From Flavobacteriaceae bacterium (GTDB taxonomy: Bacteria; Bacteroidota; Bacteroidia; Flavobacteriales; Flavobacteriaceae), in contig JAKIUU010000015.1 in NCBI GenBank assembly GCA_021647405.1, positions 1-59,344 on the forward strand: 59,344 nt of DNA, written 5' to 3'. A program made the translations under genes and the position numbers. Positions within the stretch are counted from its first letter, which is position 1. Each line of letters starts with the position of its first letter. Below are positions 18,557 to 28,038 of the stretch, in pieces. The notes below the pieces were generated by a model. The model was not told the DNA's origin, ran no database searches, and saw only the letters and a list, made by a program, of their open reading frames with translations.

Positions 18557-20857
18557 ATGTGGAAATTAGTAACAATTTTAGTATTTTCAGCACTTTCTAT
18601 CCAGTGTGTTAAAGCACCATCAAAAAATAACAGCACTCTAAAGAACAGCTCTTTAGAGAAGGCTAAAATTGAAAAAAACATACAAGATATTTTAAAAAAA
18701 ATGACCCTTAAAGAAAAGGCAGGGCAAATGATGAATATCGGACTGCCATCTTTATTGTCAGGTGATTACTGGGATTCTCGAGATACAGTTATTTTTGATG
18801 CTGTGCGTTTTAAAAAGTACATTATATCTTATGGTATCGGTTCTATCCATAATACTCCAGGGTATCCATTAAATAAAGAAGAATGGTATAAAGTTGTTAA
18901 AACAATTCAAGAAGCAGCTATTAAAAAAACAAGATTGGGAATCCCAACCTTATACGGTATTGATAATATACATGGTGCAAATTATGTTAATGGGTCAGTC
19001 ATGTTTCCGCAAGAGCTTGCTTTAGCTGCTACATGGAATACAAGATTGATAAAAAAAACAGCTGAGATAACCTCTTATGAATCTAGGTCGGCTTCATTGC
19101 CATGGAATTTTAATCCAAATGCCGATGTGGCTATGAATCCAATTTGGGGTCGGATAGGAGAGAGTTTTGGAGAAGATCCTTATCTAATCTCAGAAATGAC
19201 TAAGGCCTATATTGAAGGATCTCAAGCCAATGGATTACAAGATACAACAAGTACAGCAGTTTGTTTAAAGCATTTTTTAGGCTATGGGGCTGGCAGAAAT
19301 GGAAAAGACAGATCAAACGCATTGATTCCCGAAAGGAGTTTAAGACAATATTACTTACCACCATTTAAAAAAGCCATAGATAATGGTGCTATGGCTGTTA
19401 TGATAAGTTCTAATGCCGTTAATGGTATTCCGTGCATTATTAATAAATACTACATTACCAATATCTTAAAAGGAGAGATAGGCTTTAAAGGAGTCGTTAT
19501 ATCTGATTTTGACGATATCGCTTTTTTGGTTAAGGGACACCAATCGGCTAGAAATTTACGAGAAGCAACCAAAAAAGCTGTAAATGCAGGGCTCGATTTA
19601 ATTATGAACCCTTACGATGCAAAGGTTGTTGATTTAATTATTGATTTGGTAAAAAATCATGAAATTTCTGAAAGTAGGATAAATGATGCCGTAACCAGAA
19701 TTTTACGTCTTAAATTTTACCTAAACCTTTTTAAGGTTCCTTACAATAACCCCAGTAATTATACCGAATTTGCATCTAAATCTCATATAGAAACCAACTA
19801 CAAGGCTGCTACAGAAGCTATAACACTTTTAAAAAACGAACAATATACTTTACCACTAAATAAAAATAAAAAATTCTTAATTACTGGGTATGCATCAAAC
19901 TCAATGAATATTTTAAATGGCGCTTGGTCGCGCTCGTTTTTGGGAAGAGATACAGCGTTTACAGACAAAAATAAATTAACCATATTACAAGCAATTAAAA
20001 AACAAGTGGGAGTAAAAAATGTAGTTTATGTACAAGGAACAGGCTACAAAAAAGATTTAAATACAGACCTTGCAATTGCCGAGGCAAAAAATGTTGATTA
20101 TATAATCGCTTGTGTAGGCGAGATTCCATCAACAGAAAAACCCTCAGATATAAATGAACTGCAATTGCCAAAAGCACAACAAGAACTAATAATTAAACTA
20201 GCCAAAACAAAAAAACCAATTATATTAGTTATGGTACAGAGTAGGCCACGTATTATTAGAGAAATTGAACCTTTAGTTAAGAGTGTAATTATGGCTTACC
20301 TTCCAGGGCAAGAAGGCGGACGTGCTATTGCTGATATTCTATTTGGAAAAATAAATCCGAGTGGTAAATTGCCGTTTACATATCCAAAATATTCAGGAAA
20401 TTATGTAACGTATTATCATAAGAAGACAGATATTAGAGATGTAAGTTGGAAATATAATGGTTTTTATCCACAATACGAGTTTGGTTATGGCTTGTCTTAT
20501 ACAATGTATGAATATAGTAATTTAAGAATTAGTACAGATACATTAATAGCCAATAAAGTTCTTAAGTTAAAAATAGATGTAAAAAATATAGGCAGTTTAA
20601 GGGGCAAAGAAATTGTTGAAGTATACAGCAAAGATATGGTAGCTACTGTTTCACCTGACTCGAAAAAACTGATACGTTTTACTAAAATAATGCTAAACCC
20701 CGGAGAAACAAAAACGCTTAGCTTTAATATATCTTCATCAGATATTGCAAGTGTAGGTTTAAAAAATAAATGGATTACAGAGAATGGCGATTTTAAAATT
20801 TTTATAGGAGGGGACCCTCAAAAAATGCTAAAAAGAGAATTTTATTATCACAATTAG
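18557..20857 (+). CDS. GH3 beta-glucosidase lipoprotein (BglX-like)
   Basis: The protein has 766 residues. The signal peptide ends in a lipobox-like LSIQC (Cys17). The GH3 N-terminal barrel (about 45-390) contains the CLKHFLGYG motif and the nucleophile Asp317 in VVISDFDD. The GH3 C-terminal sandwich (about 420-640) and a fibronectin III-like domain (about 660-755) follow, as in BglX. It should release glucose from the non-reducing ends of beta-glucan oligosaccharides in the periplasm or at the outer membrane. It is separated from GH149 by a 424-base regulatory gap but is only 34 bases from the LacI gene, so it probably forms a second transcription unit of the locus. Confidence 0.9.
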   Translation: MWKLVTILVFSALSIQCVKAPSKNNSTLKNSSLEKAKIEKNIQDILKKMTLKEKAGQMMNIGLPSLLSGDYWDSRDTVIFDAVRFKKYIISYGIGSIHNTPGYPLNKEEWYKVVKTIQEAAIKKTRLGIPTLYGIDNIHGANYVNGSVMFPQELALAATWNTRLIKKTAEITSYESRSASLPWNFNPNADVAMNPIWGRIGESFGEDPYLISEMTKAYIEGSQANGLQDTTSTAVCLKHFLGYGAGRNGKDRSNALIPERSLRQYYLPPFKKAIDNGAMAVMISSNAVNGIPCIINKYYITNILKGEIGFKGVVISDFDDIAFLVKGHQSARNLREATKKAVNAGLDLIMNPYDAKVVDLIIDLVKNHEISESRINDAVTRILRLKFYLNLFKVPYNNPSNYTEFASKSHIETNYKAATEAITLLKNEQYTLPLNKNKKFLITGYASNSMNILNGAWSRSFLGRDTAFTDKNKLTILQAIKKQVGVKNVVYVQGTGYKKDLNTDLAIAEAKNVDYIIACVGEIPSTEKPSDINELQLPKAQQELIIKLAKTKKPIILVMVQSRPRIIREIEPLVKSVIMAYLPGQEGGRAIADILFGKINPSGKLPFTYPKYSGNYVTYYHKKTDIRDVSWKYNGFYPQYEFGYGLSYTMYEYSNLRISTDTLIANKVLKLKIDVKNIGSLRGKEIVEVYSKDMVATVSPDSKKLIRFTKIMLNPGETKTLSFNISSSDIASVGLKNKWITENGDFKIFIGGDPQKMLKREFYYHN

Positions 20858-20891
20858 TTTATTTATGTAAAATATAACCAATTTCCCTCTA

Positions 20892-21935
20892 ATGAATAAA
20901 ATACCTAAAAAATTAAATATAAGTGAAATTGCCAAGCAATTGGGCGTTTCTAAATCGACAGTATCTAAAGCCTTAAACAACAGTTACGAAATAAGCGCGC
21001 TTACTAAAAAAAAGGTACAAGAGTTTGCCAAAAAGCACAATTATAAAGCCAATAAACTCGCCGTAAATCTTAAATCGGGGACCACCAAAACCATCGGTGT
21101 AATTTTGCCAAGCATCCAAAACTTTTTCTTTGCACAAGTCTTAAAAGGTATAGAAAGTGTCGCTACAGCAGAAGATTATAACATCATTACCAGTTTTTCT
21201 AATGAGTCTTTTACAAAAGAAGTTAACAGTATTGATTTGCTAACCAGTGGTATGGTTGATGGCTTTGTCTTGGCATTGGCCGAAGAAACACAAATAAAGA
21301 AAGAATTCAGTCATCTTTCTGAAGCATTACAAGAAGATAAAAAAATGGTTATGTTTGATAGGGTAACTGATTCTATTGAATGCGATAAGGTATGTGTTAA
21401 CGATTTTGAGGCGGCATATAATGCAACAAAACATTTAATAAATTTAAAATGCAAACACATTGCAGTTGTTTCTACTATAAATCATTTAAGTGTGGGGAAA
21501 TTGAGAATGGAAGGTTATAAAAGAGCTGTTGACGAATTCTTTAAAACTATTGACAAAGATTTACTCCTTATAGGCACCACTTCAAATATAGATTTCAAAA
21601 TAGTAAATCTATTAAAAAATAAACAAGTAAATGCCATTTTAGCTTTAGATGAAGATGCCGTTTTGGCAACATATAAAGTAACCAAATTTAAAGGGTATAA
21701 TTTACCAAAAGATATGGCTGTTATTGGTTATGCAAGCGAAAAAATGGCCGCCAACCTTACCCCATCTTTAACAACCTTAAACCAACATGGAGAACTAATA
21801 GGCAAAGCGACCGTTCAACTTTTATTAGATAAATTAAAACACAAAGAAAATACCAAATTTGAACAAAAACTCATGAAAACAACTTTGGTAGAGCGAGATA
21901 GTACTAAGGCTTATAGGTTTAATCCTGATAATTAA
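20892..21935 (+). CDS. LacI-family transcriptional regulator
   Basis: The protein has 347 residues. The N-terminal LacI helix-turn-helix (about 8-55, with ISEIAKQLGVSKSTVSKALN) and hinge helix are followed by a periplasmic-binding-protein-like sensor domain (about 64-340, starting TIGVILPSIQN). It is a cytoplasmic dimeric repressor whose ligand is probably a sugar or sugar phosphate from the locus. It follows the GH3 gene by 34 bases and closes the PUL, so it may control GH3 and itself, possibly through the inverted repeats upstream of GH3. Having it together with the membrane-spanning LuxR-type regulator gives the locus two different inputs. Confidence 0.9.
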   Translation: MNKIPKKLNISEIAKQLGVSKSTVSKALNNSYEISALTKKKVQEFAKKHNYKANKLAVNLKSGTTKTIGVILPSIQNFFFAQVLKGIESVATAEDYNIITSFSNESFTKEVNSIDLLTSGMVDGFVLALAEETQIKKEFSHLSEALQEDKKMVMFDRVTDSIECDKVCVNDFEAAYNATKHLINLKCKHIAVVSTINHLSVGKLRMEGYKRAVDEFFKTIDKDLLLIGTTSNIDFKIVNLLKNKQVNAILALDEDAVLATYKVTKFKGYNLPKDMAVIGYASEKMAANLTPSLTTLNQHGELIGKATVQLLLDKLKHKENTKFEQKLMKTTLVERDSTKAYRFNPDN

Positions 21936-21995
21936 TTTTCATATAACAGTGATAGATAATTAACTATATTTGTTACAGTATTTTAATTGAATATA

Positions 21996-22592
21996 ATGAC
22001 TAAATTAAACAGCGAATTAAGAGCACAAGCTAGAGAAGCCTTGTCGGATAAATGGGGTATAGCCATTGGAACTTTTTTAGTTTATATGATATTACTTGGT
22101 GGCATACAAATGGCAATTCCAATTTTTGGAGGAGGTGTAACATTAATAATTAGCGGACCAATGGCTCTTGGAATTTCAATTTTTACATTGGCCATAGCAA
22201 GAAGAGAAAATGTGCGATTAGAACAACTCTTTGATGGATTTCAGAATTTTGGAACAGCATTGGGGGCCTATCTTTTAATGGTGGTTTTTGTGTTCTTATG
22301 GACGCTATTATTAATTATACCAGGCATAATCAAGGCACTTGCCTACTCACAAATCTTCTATATTCTAGCTGATGATAAATCTGTAGGTGCTAAGGAAGCC
22401 CTTGAGAAAAGTGAAGCCATGATGAAAGGTTATAAATGGAAATATTTCTTGTTGGGCTTTAGCTTTATAGGTTGGTTTATACTTAGTATTTTAACTTTAG
22501 GAATCGGGTTTTTATGGCTTGGTCCTTATGCACAAGTGTGTTTTGCTGAATTTTATGAAGATATAAGAGATAATGATGGCATCGTTGCTTAA
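21996..22592 (+). CDS. DUF975-family integral membrane protein
   Basis: The protein has 198 residues from ATG 21996. A TTG nine bases upstream would add only Met-Asn-Ile. The N-terminal REALSDKWGIAI motif and four to five hydrophobic segments (about 20-55, 82-108, 145-180) match the DUF975 family. No biochemical role is known. A TATATTTG box lies at 21965-21972, about 25 bases upstream, but without a clear -33 element. The gene begins the housekeeping part after the glucan locus and has its own spacing on both sides. Confidence 0.75.
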   Translation: MTKLNSELRAQAREALSDKWGIAIGTFLVYMILLGGIQMAIPIFGGGVTLIISGPMALGISIFTLAIARRENVRLEQLFDGFQNFGTALGAYLLMVVFVFLWTLLLIIPGIIKALAYSQIFYILADDKSVGAKEALEKSEAMMKGYKWKYFLLGFSFIGWFILSILTLGIGFLWLGPYAQVCFAEFYEDIRDNDGIVA

Positions 22593-22664
22593 CAAATAAG
22601 GAATACCCACATCTATTTACCCATTTAATTTCTTAAATTTGTAAACATATAAAAAACTTTTAAT

Positions 22665-23270
22665 ATGTTAGTAATTGGTATTGCCGGTGGTACAGGAAGT
22701 GGTAAAACAACCGTTGTAAATCAGATTTTAAACGAATTACCTGCCGATGAGGTTACCGTTATTTCGCAAGATTCATATTACAAAAAGACAACCAATTTAT
22801 CGTATAAAGAGCGCACTAAAATTAATTTTGACCATCCAGAGGCTATAGATTTCGATTTGATGGTAGCCCATATAAAAACGCTTAAAAACGGCAAGGTTAT
22901 CAACCAGCCTATCTATTCGTTTGTAACCCATAACCGTACTGACGATGTTCATGTTACACATCCTAAAAAAGTAATTATTGTAGAGGGTATTTTAATTTTT
23001 AATACGTCCGAGTTGCGCGATTTATTCGATATTAAAATATTTGTTCATGCAGATGCCGATGAACGTTTAATCAGACGTGTGCGCCGTGATATTGCTGAAC
23101 GCGGACGTGATGTTAGCGAGGTGTTGGCACGCTACCAAGACACCTTAAAACCCATGCACCAACAATTTATTGAGCCCACTAAAAATTATGCCGATATTAT
23201 TATTCCGAATGACCGATATAATACGGTAGCCATTGATATTGTACGAACGGTGATTAACGAACGCTTATGA
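22665..23270 (+). CDS. udk: Uridine kinase
   Basis: The protein has 201 residues. The Walker A P-loop GIAGGTGSGKTT is near residues 5-16, followed by the SQDSYYK and FDHPEAIDFDLM nucleoside-binding motifs and VEGILIF (Walker B region). It phosphorylates uridine or cytidine to UMP or CMP with ATP or GTP in pyrimidine salvage. The stop overlaps the next gene's start by 4 bases, so udk and the DivIC-like gene are translationally coupled. A TAAATTTG box lies at 22634-22641. Length is normal. Confidence 0.95.
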   Translation: MLVIGIAGGTGSGKTTVVNQILNELPADEVTVISQDSYYKKTTNLSYKERTKINFDHPEAIDFDLMVAHIKTLKNGKVINQPIYSFVTHNRTDDVHVTHPKKVIIVEGILIFNTSELRDLFDIKIFVHADADERLIRRVRRDIAERGRDVSEVLARYQDTLKPMHQQFIEPTKNYADIIIPNDRYNTVAIDIVRTVINERL

Positions 23271-23584
23271 CCCTAAAGCAATTTAGACATCATAAACTGG
23301 TTAAAATTATAAGCAATAAGTACCTGCTTATTTTGTTTGTATTTATTGTGTGGATGCTTTTTTTTGATGAGAATTCTTACCTTACACATCGCGATTTAAA
23401 CAAAGAAAAGGCCAAGCTAGAAAAATCTATTAAATACTATTCTAAAGAAATTGAAAAAGACAAAAAAACAATCAATCAGTTAAGAGATAGCAACCAACTT
23501 GAAAAATATGGCCGCGAAACTTATTTTTTTAAACGCGATAGCGAAGATGTCTATATAATTGAGTTCGATACTGTAAATAAATAA
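23267..23584 (+). CDS. FtsB/DivIC-like septum formation initiator protein
   Basis: The protein has 105 residues. A short basic N-terminus, one membrane helix (about 20-36) and a coiled coil (about 45-75, Lys/Glu-rich) are followed by a YGRETYFFKR segment typical of flavobacterial DivIC-like proteins. It is a bitopic inner-membrane component of the cell division complex that links early and late division proteins. It overlaps udk by 4 bases and lies 3 bases before the mutase small subunit gene, an arrangement that suggests one operon. Confidence 0.85.
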   Translation: MTLKQFRHHKLVKIISNKYLLILFVFIVWMLFFDENSYLTHRDLNKEKAKLEKSIKYYSKEIEKDKKTINQLRDSNQLEKYGRETYFFKRDSEDVYIIEFDTVNK

Positions 23585-23587
23585 CCT

Positions 23588-24967
23588 ATGGCTAAGCTTA
23601 CTTTTGAGGAATTCGGTCCTGTTTCTGCAAAGCAGTGGAAACAAAAGATTCAGTTCGACTTAAAAGGAGCCGATTTTAACAGTACCCTTTTAACTCAAAC
23701 TAACGAAGCCCTAACTATTAAACCCTTCTATCATAAAGATACAGCCCAATTTTTAGAGGTTAAAATACCTAAAGAGGCTTTTAAAATCTGTCAGACTATT
23801 TATATTGACGATGTTTTAATAGCCAACAAGTTGGCAAAGGAGGCTTTAATAAGAGGCGCCACAGCACTTAAATTTATTGCCGATGCCCCATTTGATTTCG
23901 AAACACTTTTTAAGGGTATTGCCAATAAATGTCAAACCACCTATTTTAAAATCAATTTTCTCTCTCAAAGTTTTGTGGCAGACCTTATAAAGAACAGCTC
24001 TCAACATACTGTTTTTTTTAATATTGACATTATTGGCCATTTAGCCAAAACGGGTAATTGGTTTTTTAATAAGAAAAAAGACCATAATATTTTGGCTCAA
24101 ATACTGTCAGAATCACCCAAGAAGATGTCTTTTTTAGGTGTTGATGTTAGTCTATATCAAAATACAGGGGCTAATATAGTCCAGCAAGTGGCTTATGCTC
24201 TGGCACATGCCAATGAGTATTTAAACGCTTTTGGAGAAGGTGTTTTACCGTATTCGAAATCCGATAAGATACAATTCACCTTTGCCGTTGGAAGCCATTA
24301 TTTTCTCGAAATAGCCAAATTACGTGCCTTTAGATATTTATTTGATTTGATAACAAATGAGTATGATTTTGACATGGTTCCAGAAATATTTGTGCAACCT
24401 ACACTGCGGAATAAATCTATTTACGATTACAACGTCAATATGCTACGCACCACAACCGAATGTATGAGCGCCATTTTGGGAGGTGCCAATTGTATTGGAA
24501 ATGTGGCTTATGATGCTATGTTTCATAAATCGAATGAATTTGGTGAGCGTATTGCCCGAAATCAGTTGTTAATTTTACAAGAAGAAAGTTTTTTTAAAGA
24601 AGCACAAAAAGTAGTAAAGGGTACTTATTATATAGAAACTTTAACCGTACAAATAGCCGAAAAAGCTTTACAGTTATTTAAAGAAATAGAACAAAAAGGT
24701 GGTTTTGTAAATCAATTATTTTCGGGCGTTATACAGCGTAAAATAAAAGAGAATGCTCAAAAAGAACAAACTCAATTTGACAGTGGGGAATTAAATTTAA
24801 TTGGCAGCAATAAATATCCAAATCCTGAAGATAAAATGGCTGATGACTTAGAATTGTATCCTTTTATCAAAACAAGGCCTCATAAAACACTTATTCAACC
24901 TATTGTGCCAAAACGTTTAGCAGAAAAATTAGAACAGGAAAGATTAGCCAAAGAAACCAAAAAATAA
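23588..24967 (+). CDS. mutA: Methylmalonyl-CoA mutase small (beta) subunit
   Basis: The protein has 459 residues. It aligns in character with the MM-CoA mutase barrel (about 35-400), with LRTTTECMSAILGGANCIGNVAYD and an ARNQLLILQEESF segment, but has no cobalamin-binding DxHxxG motif. That is normal for the non-catalytic small subunit. It forms a heterodimer with the large subunit, whose gene begins one base after its stop. Together they interconvert succinyl-CoA and methylmalonyl-CoA. Confidence 0.92.
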   Translation: MAKLTFEEFGPVSAKQWKQKIQFDLKGADFNSTLLTQTNEALTIKPFYHKDTAQFLEVKIPKEAFKICQTIYIDDVLIANKLAKEALIRGATALKFIADAPFDFETLFKGIANKCQTTYFKINFLSQSFVADLIKNSSQHTVFFNIDIIGHLAKTGNWFFNKKKDHNILAQILSESPKKMSFLGVDVSLYQNTGANIVQQVAYALAHANEYLNAFGEGVLPYSKSDKIQFTFAVGSHYFLEIAKLRAFRYLFDLITNEYDFDMVPEIFVQPTLRNKSIYDYNVNMLRTTTECMSAILGGANCIGNVAYDAMFHKSNEFGERIARNQLLILQEESFFKEAQKVVKGTYYIETLTVQIAEKALQLFKEIEQKGGFVNQLFSGVIQRKIKENAQKEQTQFDSGELNLIGSNKYPNPEDKMADDLELYPFIKTRPHKTLIQPIVPKRLAEKLEQERLAKETKK

Positions 24968-24968
24968 A

Positions 24969-27032
24969 ATGTCCAGAAAAAACCTACAACATATAAAGTT
25001 CAAAACGCAAAACTCAAAACCCGAAACTCAAAACTTTGGGCATGAAGATTTTGTAGCTGGAGTACCCCCTTATTTACGAGGGCCGTACAGCACTATGTAT
25101 GTACGCCGCCCTTGGACAATACGCCAATATGCAGGCTTTTCATCGGCAGAAGAGAGCAATGCCTTTTACCGTCGCAATTTGGCAGCAGGGCAAAAAGGCT
25201 TGTCTGTGGCTTTTGATTTGGCGACGCATCGGGGCTATGATTCCGATCACGAACGTGTTCAAGGAGATGTTGGTAAAGCAGGTGTTGCCATAGATTCTGT
25301 CGAAGATATGAAGTTGCTTTTTGATAAAATTCCCCTCGATAAAATGTCGGTTTCTATGACAATGAACGGTGCTGTATTACCCATTTTAGCTTTTTATATA
25401 GTAGCCGCCAAAGAACAGGGTGTGCAACTCGATCAGCTTTCGGGAACCATCCAAAACGATATTTTAAAAGAGTTTATGGTGCGCAATACCTACATTTACC
25501 CACCACAGCCTTCCATGAAAATCATTGCAGATATTTTTGAATTTGCAGCACAAAAAATGCCTAAATTTAATAGTATTTCTATTTCAGGATATCACATGCA
25601 AGAAGCAGGCGCTACACCCGAAATTGAATTGGCTTATACTTTGGCCGATGGTTTGGAATACGTTCGTAAAGGTCTAGAAGCGGGTATGAAAATAGACGAA
25701 TTCGCGCCGCGTTTGTCCTTTTTTTGGGGCATAGGGATGGATCATTTTAAAGAAATAGCTAAACTACGTGCGGGCCGATTACTTTGGGCAAAAATCATAA
25801 AACAATTTAATCCAAATAACCCGAAATCGTTGGCTTTAAGAACACATTGCCAAACAAGTGGTTGGAGTTTAACAGAACAAGACCCTTTTAACAATGTTGC
25901 ACGCACATGTGTTGAGGCATTGGCGGCTACTTTAGGAGGTACACAAAGTTTACACACCAATGCCTTAGATGAGGCTATTGCTCTGCCAACAGATTTTTCG
26001 GCAAGAATTGCTAGAAATACACAGCTATTTTTACAAGAAGAAACAGGTATTACAGAAACTGTTGACCCTTGGGGAGGAAGTCATTTTGTTGAAGAACTCA
26101 CAAATCAGATTGCCCAAAAAGCTTGGGATTTAATTGAAGAGGTAGAAGCCTTAGGGGGCATGACAAAAGCCATAGAAAAAGGCATTCCTAAAATGCGTAT
26201 AGAAGAAGCGGCTGCCCAAAAACAAGCCAAAATTGATAGCGGTCAAGATAAAATAATAGGTGTTAATGATTATAAGTTAGCACACGAAGATCCTTTACAA
26301 ATTTTAGAAGTAGATAACCAAGCAGTACGCGCTTCGCAAATAAAACGTTTAAATACGCTTAAAAAAAACAGAAATCAATCGGAGGTTGATAGGGCTTTAG
26401 AAAAATTAACAGAGGGCGCGCGTACAGGTGCCGAAAATTTATTAGCTTTGGCTGTAGCGACGGCGGAAAAACGTGCAACCTTGGGCGAAATCTCTACCGC
26501 TTTAGAACATGTTTTTAACCGCCATAGAGCCACCATAAAATCAATTACAGGAGTGTATAGTAAAGCCATAAAAAATGATGCCGACTTTAAGAGAGCAAAA
26601 GATTTAGCCAATAAATTTGCCGATTTAGAGGGCCGTCGTCCCCGTATTATGGTTGCTAAAATGGGTCAAGATGGTCATGACAGAGGGGCTAAAGTGGTGG
26701 CTACGAGTTTTGCCGATTTGGGTTTTGATGTTGATATTGGGCCTTTGTTTCAAACACCATCCGAGGCTGCCAAACAAGCTGTAGAAAACGATGTACATGT
26801 TCTGGGAATTTCTTCGTTAGCTGCAGGTCATAAAACCTTGGTGCCTCAAGTTATAAAGGCTTTGGTAGATTATGGCAGAGAAGATATAATGGTTATTGCT
26901 GGCGGTGTAATTCCAGCACAAGATTATCAGTATTTATTTGAGATGGGTGTGGTAGGTGTCTTTGGTCCAGGCACAAAAATTTCGAAAGCAGCCATAAGTA
27001 TTTTAGAAATTCTAATAGAAAGTATCGCTTAG
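24969..27032 (+). CDS. scpA: Methylmalonyl-CoA mutase large (alpha) subunit
   Basis: The protein has 687 residues. The substrate-binding barrel (about 35-540, with GPYSTMYVRRPWTIRQYAGF) and C-terminal B12-binding domain (about 550-680) are complete. The cobalt-ligand motif DGHDRG places the lower axial His at 570. The enzyme carries out the adenosylcobalamin-dependent rearrangement of (R)-methylmalonyl-CoA and succinyl-CoA. The oddity is the extreme N-terminus: residues about 10-24 are an Asn/Gln/Lys/Thr-rich stretch encoded by an imperfect short repeat. No strong terminator follows. Confidence 0.95.
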   Translation: MSRKNLQHIKFKTQNSKPETQNFGHEDFVAGVPPYLRGPYSTMYVRRPWTIRQYAGFSSAEESNAFYRRNLAAGQKGLSVAFDLATHRGYDSDHERVQGDVGKAGVAIDSVEDMKLLFDKIPLDKMSVSMTMNGAVLPILAFYIVAAKEQGVQLDQLSGTIQNDILKEFMVRNTYIYPPQPSMKIIADIFEFAAQKMPKFNSISISGYHMQEAGATPEIELAYTLADGLEYVRKGLEAGMKIDEFAPRLSFFWGIGMDHFKEIAKLRAGRLLWAKIIKQFNPNNPKSLALRTHCQTSGWSLTEQDPFNNVARTCVEALAATLGGTQSLHTNALDEAIALPTDFSARIARNTQLFLQEETGITETVDPWGGSHFVEELTNQIAQKAWDLIEEVEALGGMTKAIEKGIPKMRIEEAAAQKQAKIDSGQDKIIGVNDYKLAHEDPLQILEVDNQAVRASQIKRLNTLKKNRNQSEVDRALEKLTEGARTGAENLLALAVATAEKRATLGEISTALEHVFNRHRATIKSITGVYSKAIKNDADFKRAKDLANKFADLEGRRPRIMVAKMGQDGHDRGAKVVATSFADLGFDVDIGPLFQTPSEAAKQAVENDVHVLGISSLAAGHKTLVPQVIKALVDYGREDIMVIAGGVIPAQDYQYLFEMGVVGVFGPGTKISKAAISILEILIESIA
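25007..25034. repeat. Imperfect 14-base tandem repeat inside the 5' end of scpA
   Basis: GCAAAACTCAAAAC is followed at once by CCGAAACTCAAAAC, with related CAAAAC just upstream. It encodes the low-complexity segment FKTQNSKPETQNF, ahead of the conserved mutase fold. It keeps the reading frame. Confidence 0.6.
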
Positions 27033-27129
27033 ATAAAAATATATATAATATCTTCAATAAAATCACCATCACAAGTATTGCATTTTTTTTTGTAGTTTTG
27101 AGAACACCTAAATTTAAACCTTTACAATT

Positions 27130-27552
27130 ATGGATAAGATAAACACACTTATTACAAAAATGGATGCTAAAAACGGAATGGCTTATGCATTAATTAGAAT
27201 ATTTTTAGGCATTGCATTATTTGTAAGAGGCTGGATGATCTTAGCAAACCCAGAGTCTATTATTGAATTAGGTGTAGCGCGCGAGTTGTATATGTGGGTT
27301 TCTTTGGTGGGTATTGCCCATTTAATAGGAGGGGTTTTGTTGTGTATTGGGTTTTTTACACGTCTGGGCGCACTGGTACAAATCCCCATTGTTTTTAGTG
27401 CAACTTTCTTTGTATATGCGCATACAAAATTAATGATGGGTGGTCAATCTTTTGAATTGGCTTCTTTGGTTTTATTTTTACTCTGCGTTTTTTTTGTTTT
27501 TGGGCCAGGTCCTTTATCTGTAAAGGACTATGTAGCTAATAAAAAAGCCTAG
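27130..27552 (+). CDS. DoxX-family membrane protein
   Basis: The protein has 140 residues and about four membrane helices (about 16-36, 52-76, 82-102, 112-130). It shows the ALIRIFLGIALFVRGWM and GFFTRLGALVQIP patterns of the DoxX family. These small inner-membrane proteins are linked in some bacteria to thiol or redox stress, but their biochemistry is not settled. It stands alone between scpA and a convergent Rrf2 gene. A TAGTTTTG box at 27093-27100 is a possible -7 element. Confidence 0.8.
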   Translation: MDKINTLITKMDAKNGMAYALIRIFLGIALFVRGWMILANPESIIELGVARELYMWVSLVGIAHLIGGVLLCIGFFTRLGALVQIPIVFSATFFVYAHTKLMMGGQSFELASLVLFLLCVFFVFGPGPLSVKDYVANKKA

Positions 27553-27562
27553 CTTTTTATTA
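27537..27562. terminator. Bidirectional terminator between doxX and the Rrf2 gene
   Basis: TAATAAAAAAGC, loop CTA, GCTTTTTATTA forms a nearly perfect hairpin with A and T flanks. It spans the last codons of the DoxX gene and reaches the last bases of the convergent Rrf2 gene. It can serve both. Confidence 0.65.
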
Positions 27563-27988
27563 ATTTAGAAACTGACCTTTTAATTTAAGATCTTCGGCAA
27601 ACTCTTTCAAGCTAAGAACCTCAAATTTTTCAAGTAAATTTTCTTTAAAATCAACTACTAAGTGATGCAAAGGGCATGGGTTTGTAGCACTACAGGCATC
27701 TAATCCCATAAAGCAAGTGTCAAATAAAGGGTGGCCGTCAATTTCTTCAATAATTTGACACATATTGTTTTTTTCATTGGCATCGCTAATGTAAAAACCA
27801 CCATTCGGACCTTTAACAGATGATAATAAATTACCACGCACCAATTGCTGAAGTAATTTTGCTAAAAAAGGTTCAGGAATCCCTAAAGTTTCAGCAATGT
27901 ATTTAACTCCTAACTTTTTTTGTTTGTCAGAATGTAAAACCAAAAAAATGACAGCTCTTATGGCGTATTTCGAGGCGTGACTTAGCAT
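27560..27988 (-). CDS. Rrf2-family transcriptional regulator with a cysteine cluster
   Basis: The protein has 142 residues. The N-terminal winged helix (about 1-70, with SHASKYAIRAVIFL and IPEPFLAKLLQQL) and the wing GPNGGFYIS are typical of Rrf2. Three cysteines at 92, 99 and 105 match the Fe-S cluster ligands of the IscR/NsrR type, so it probably senses nitric oxide, oxygen or cluster status. It converges on DoxX and is followed upstream by tnaA on the same strand (50-base gap), so it may be the distal gene of a tnaA transcript or have its own promoter. Which signal it senses cannot be told. Confidence 0.88.
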   Translation of the reverse strand: MLSHASKYAIRAVIFLVLHSDKQKKLGVKYIAETLGIPEPFLAKLLQQLVRGNLLSSVKGPNGGFYISDANEKNNMCQIIEEIDGHPLFDTCFMGLDACSATNPCPLHHLVVDFKENLLEKFEVLSLKEFAEDLKLKGQFLN

Positions 27989-28038
27989 TGTTAAAATATT
28001 TTTGCAAAGATAAGCAATGTCTCTCTATATAAGAAATT

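Noticed and set aside
21965..22641. TATATTTG and TAAATTTG boxes before the DUF975 and udk genes as promoters
   Set aside because: They match the -7 box, but no TTG lies at a suitable distance. In AT-rich DNA this is weak, so they are only mentioned in the gene entries.
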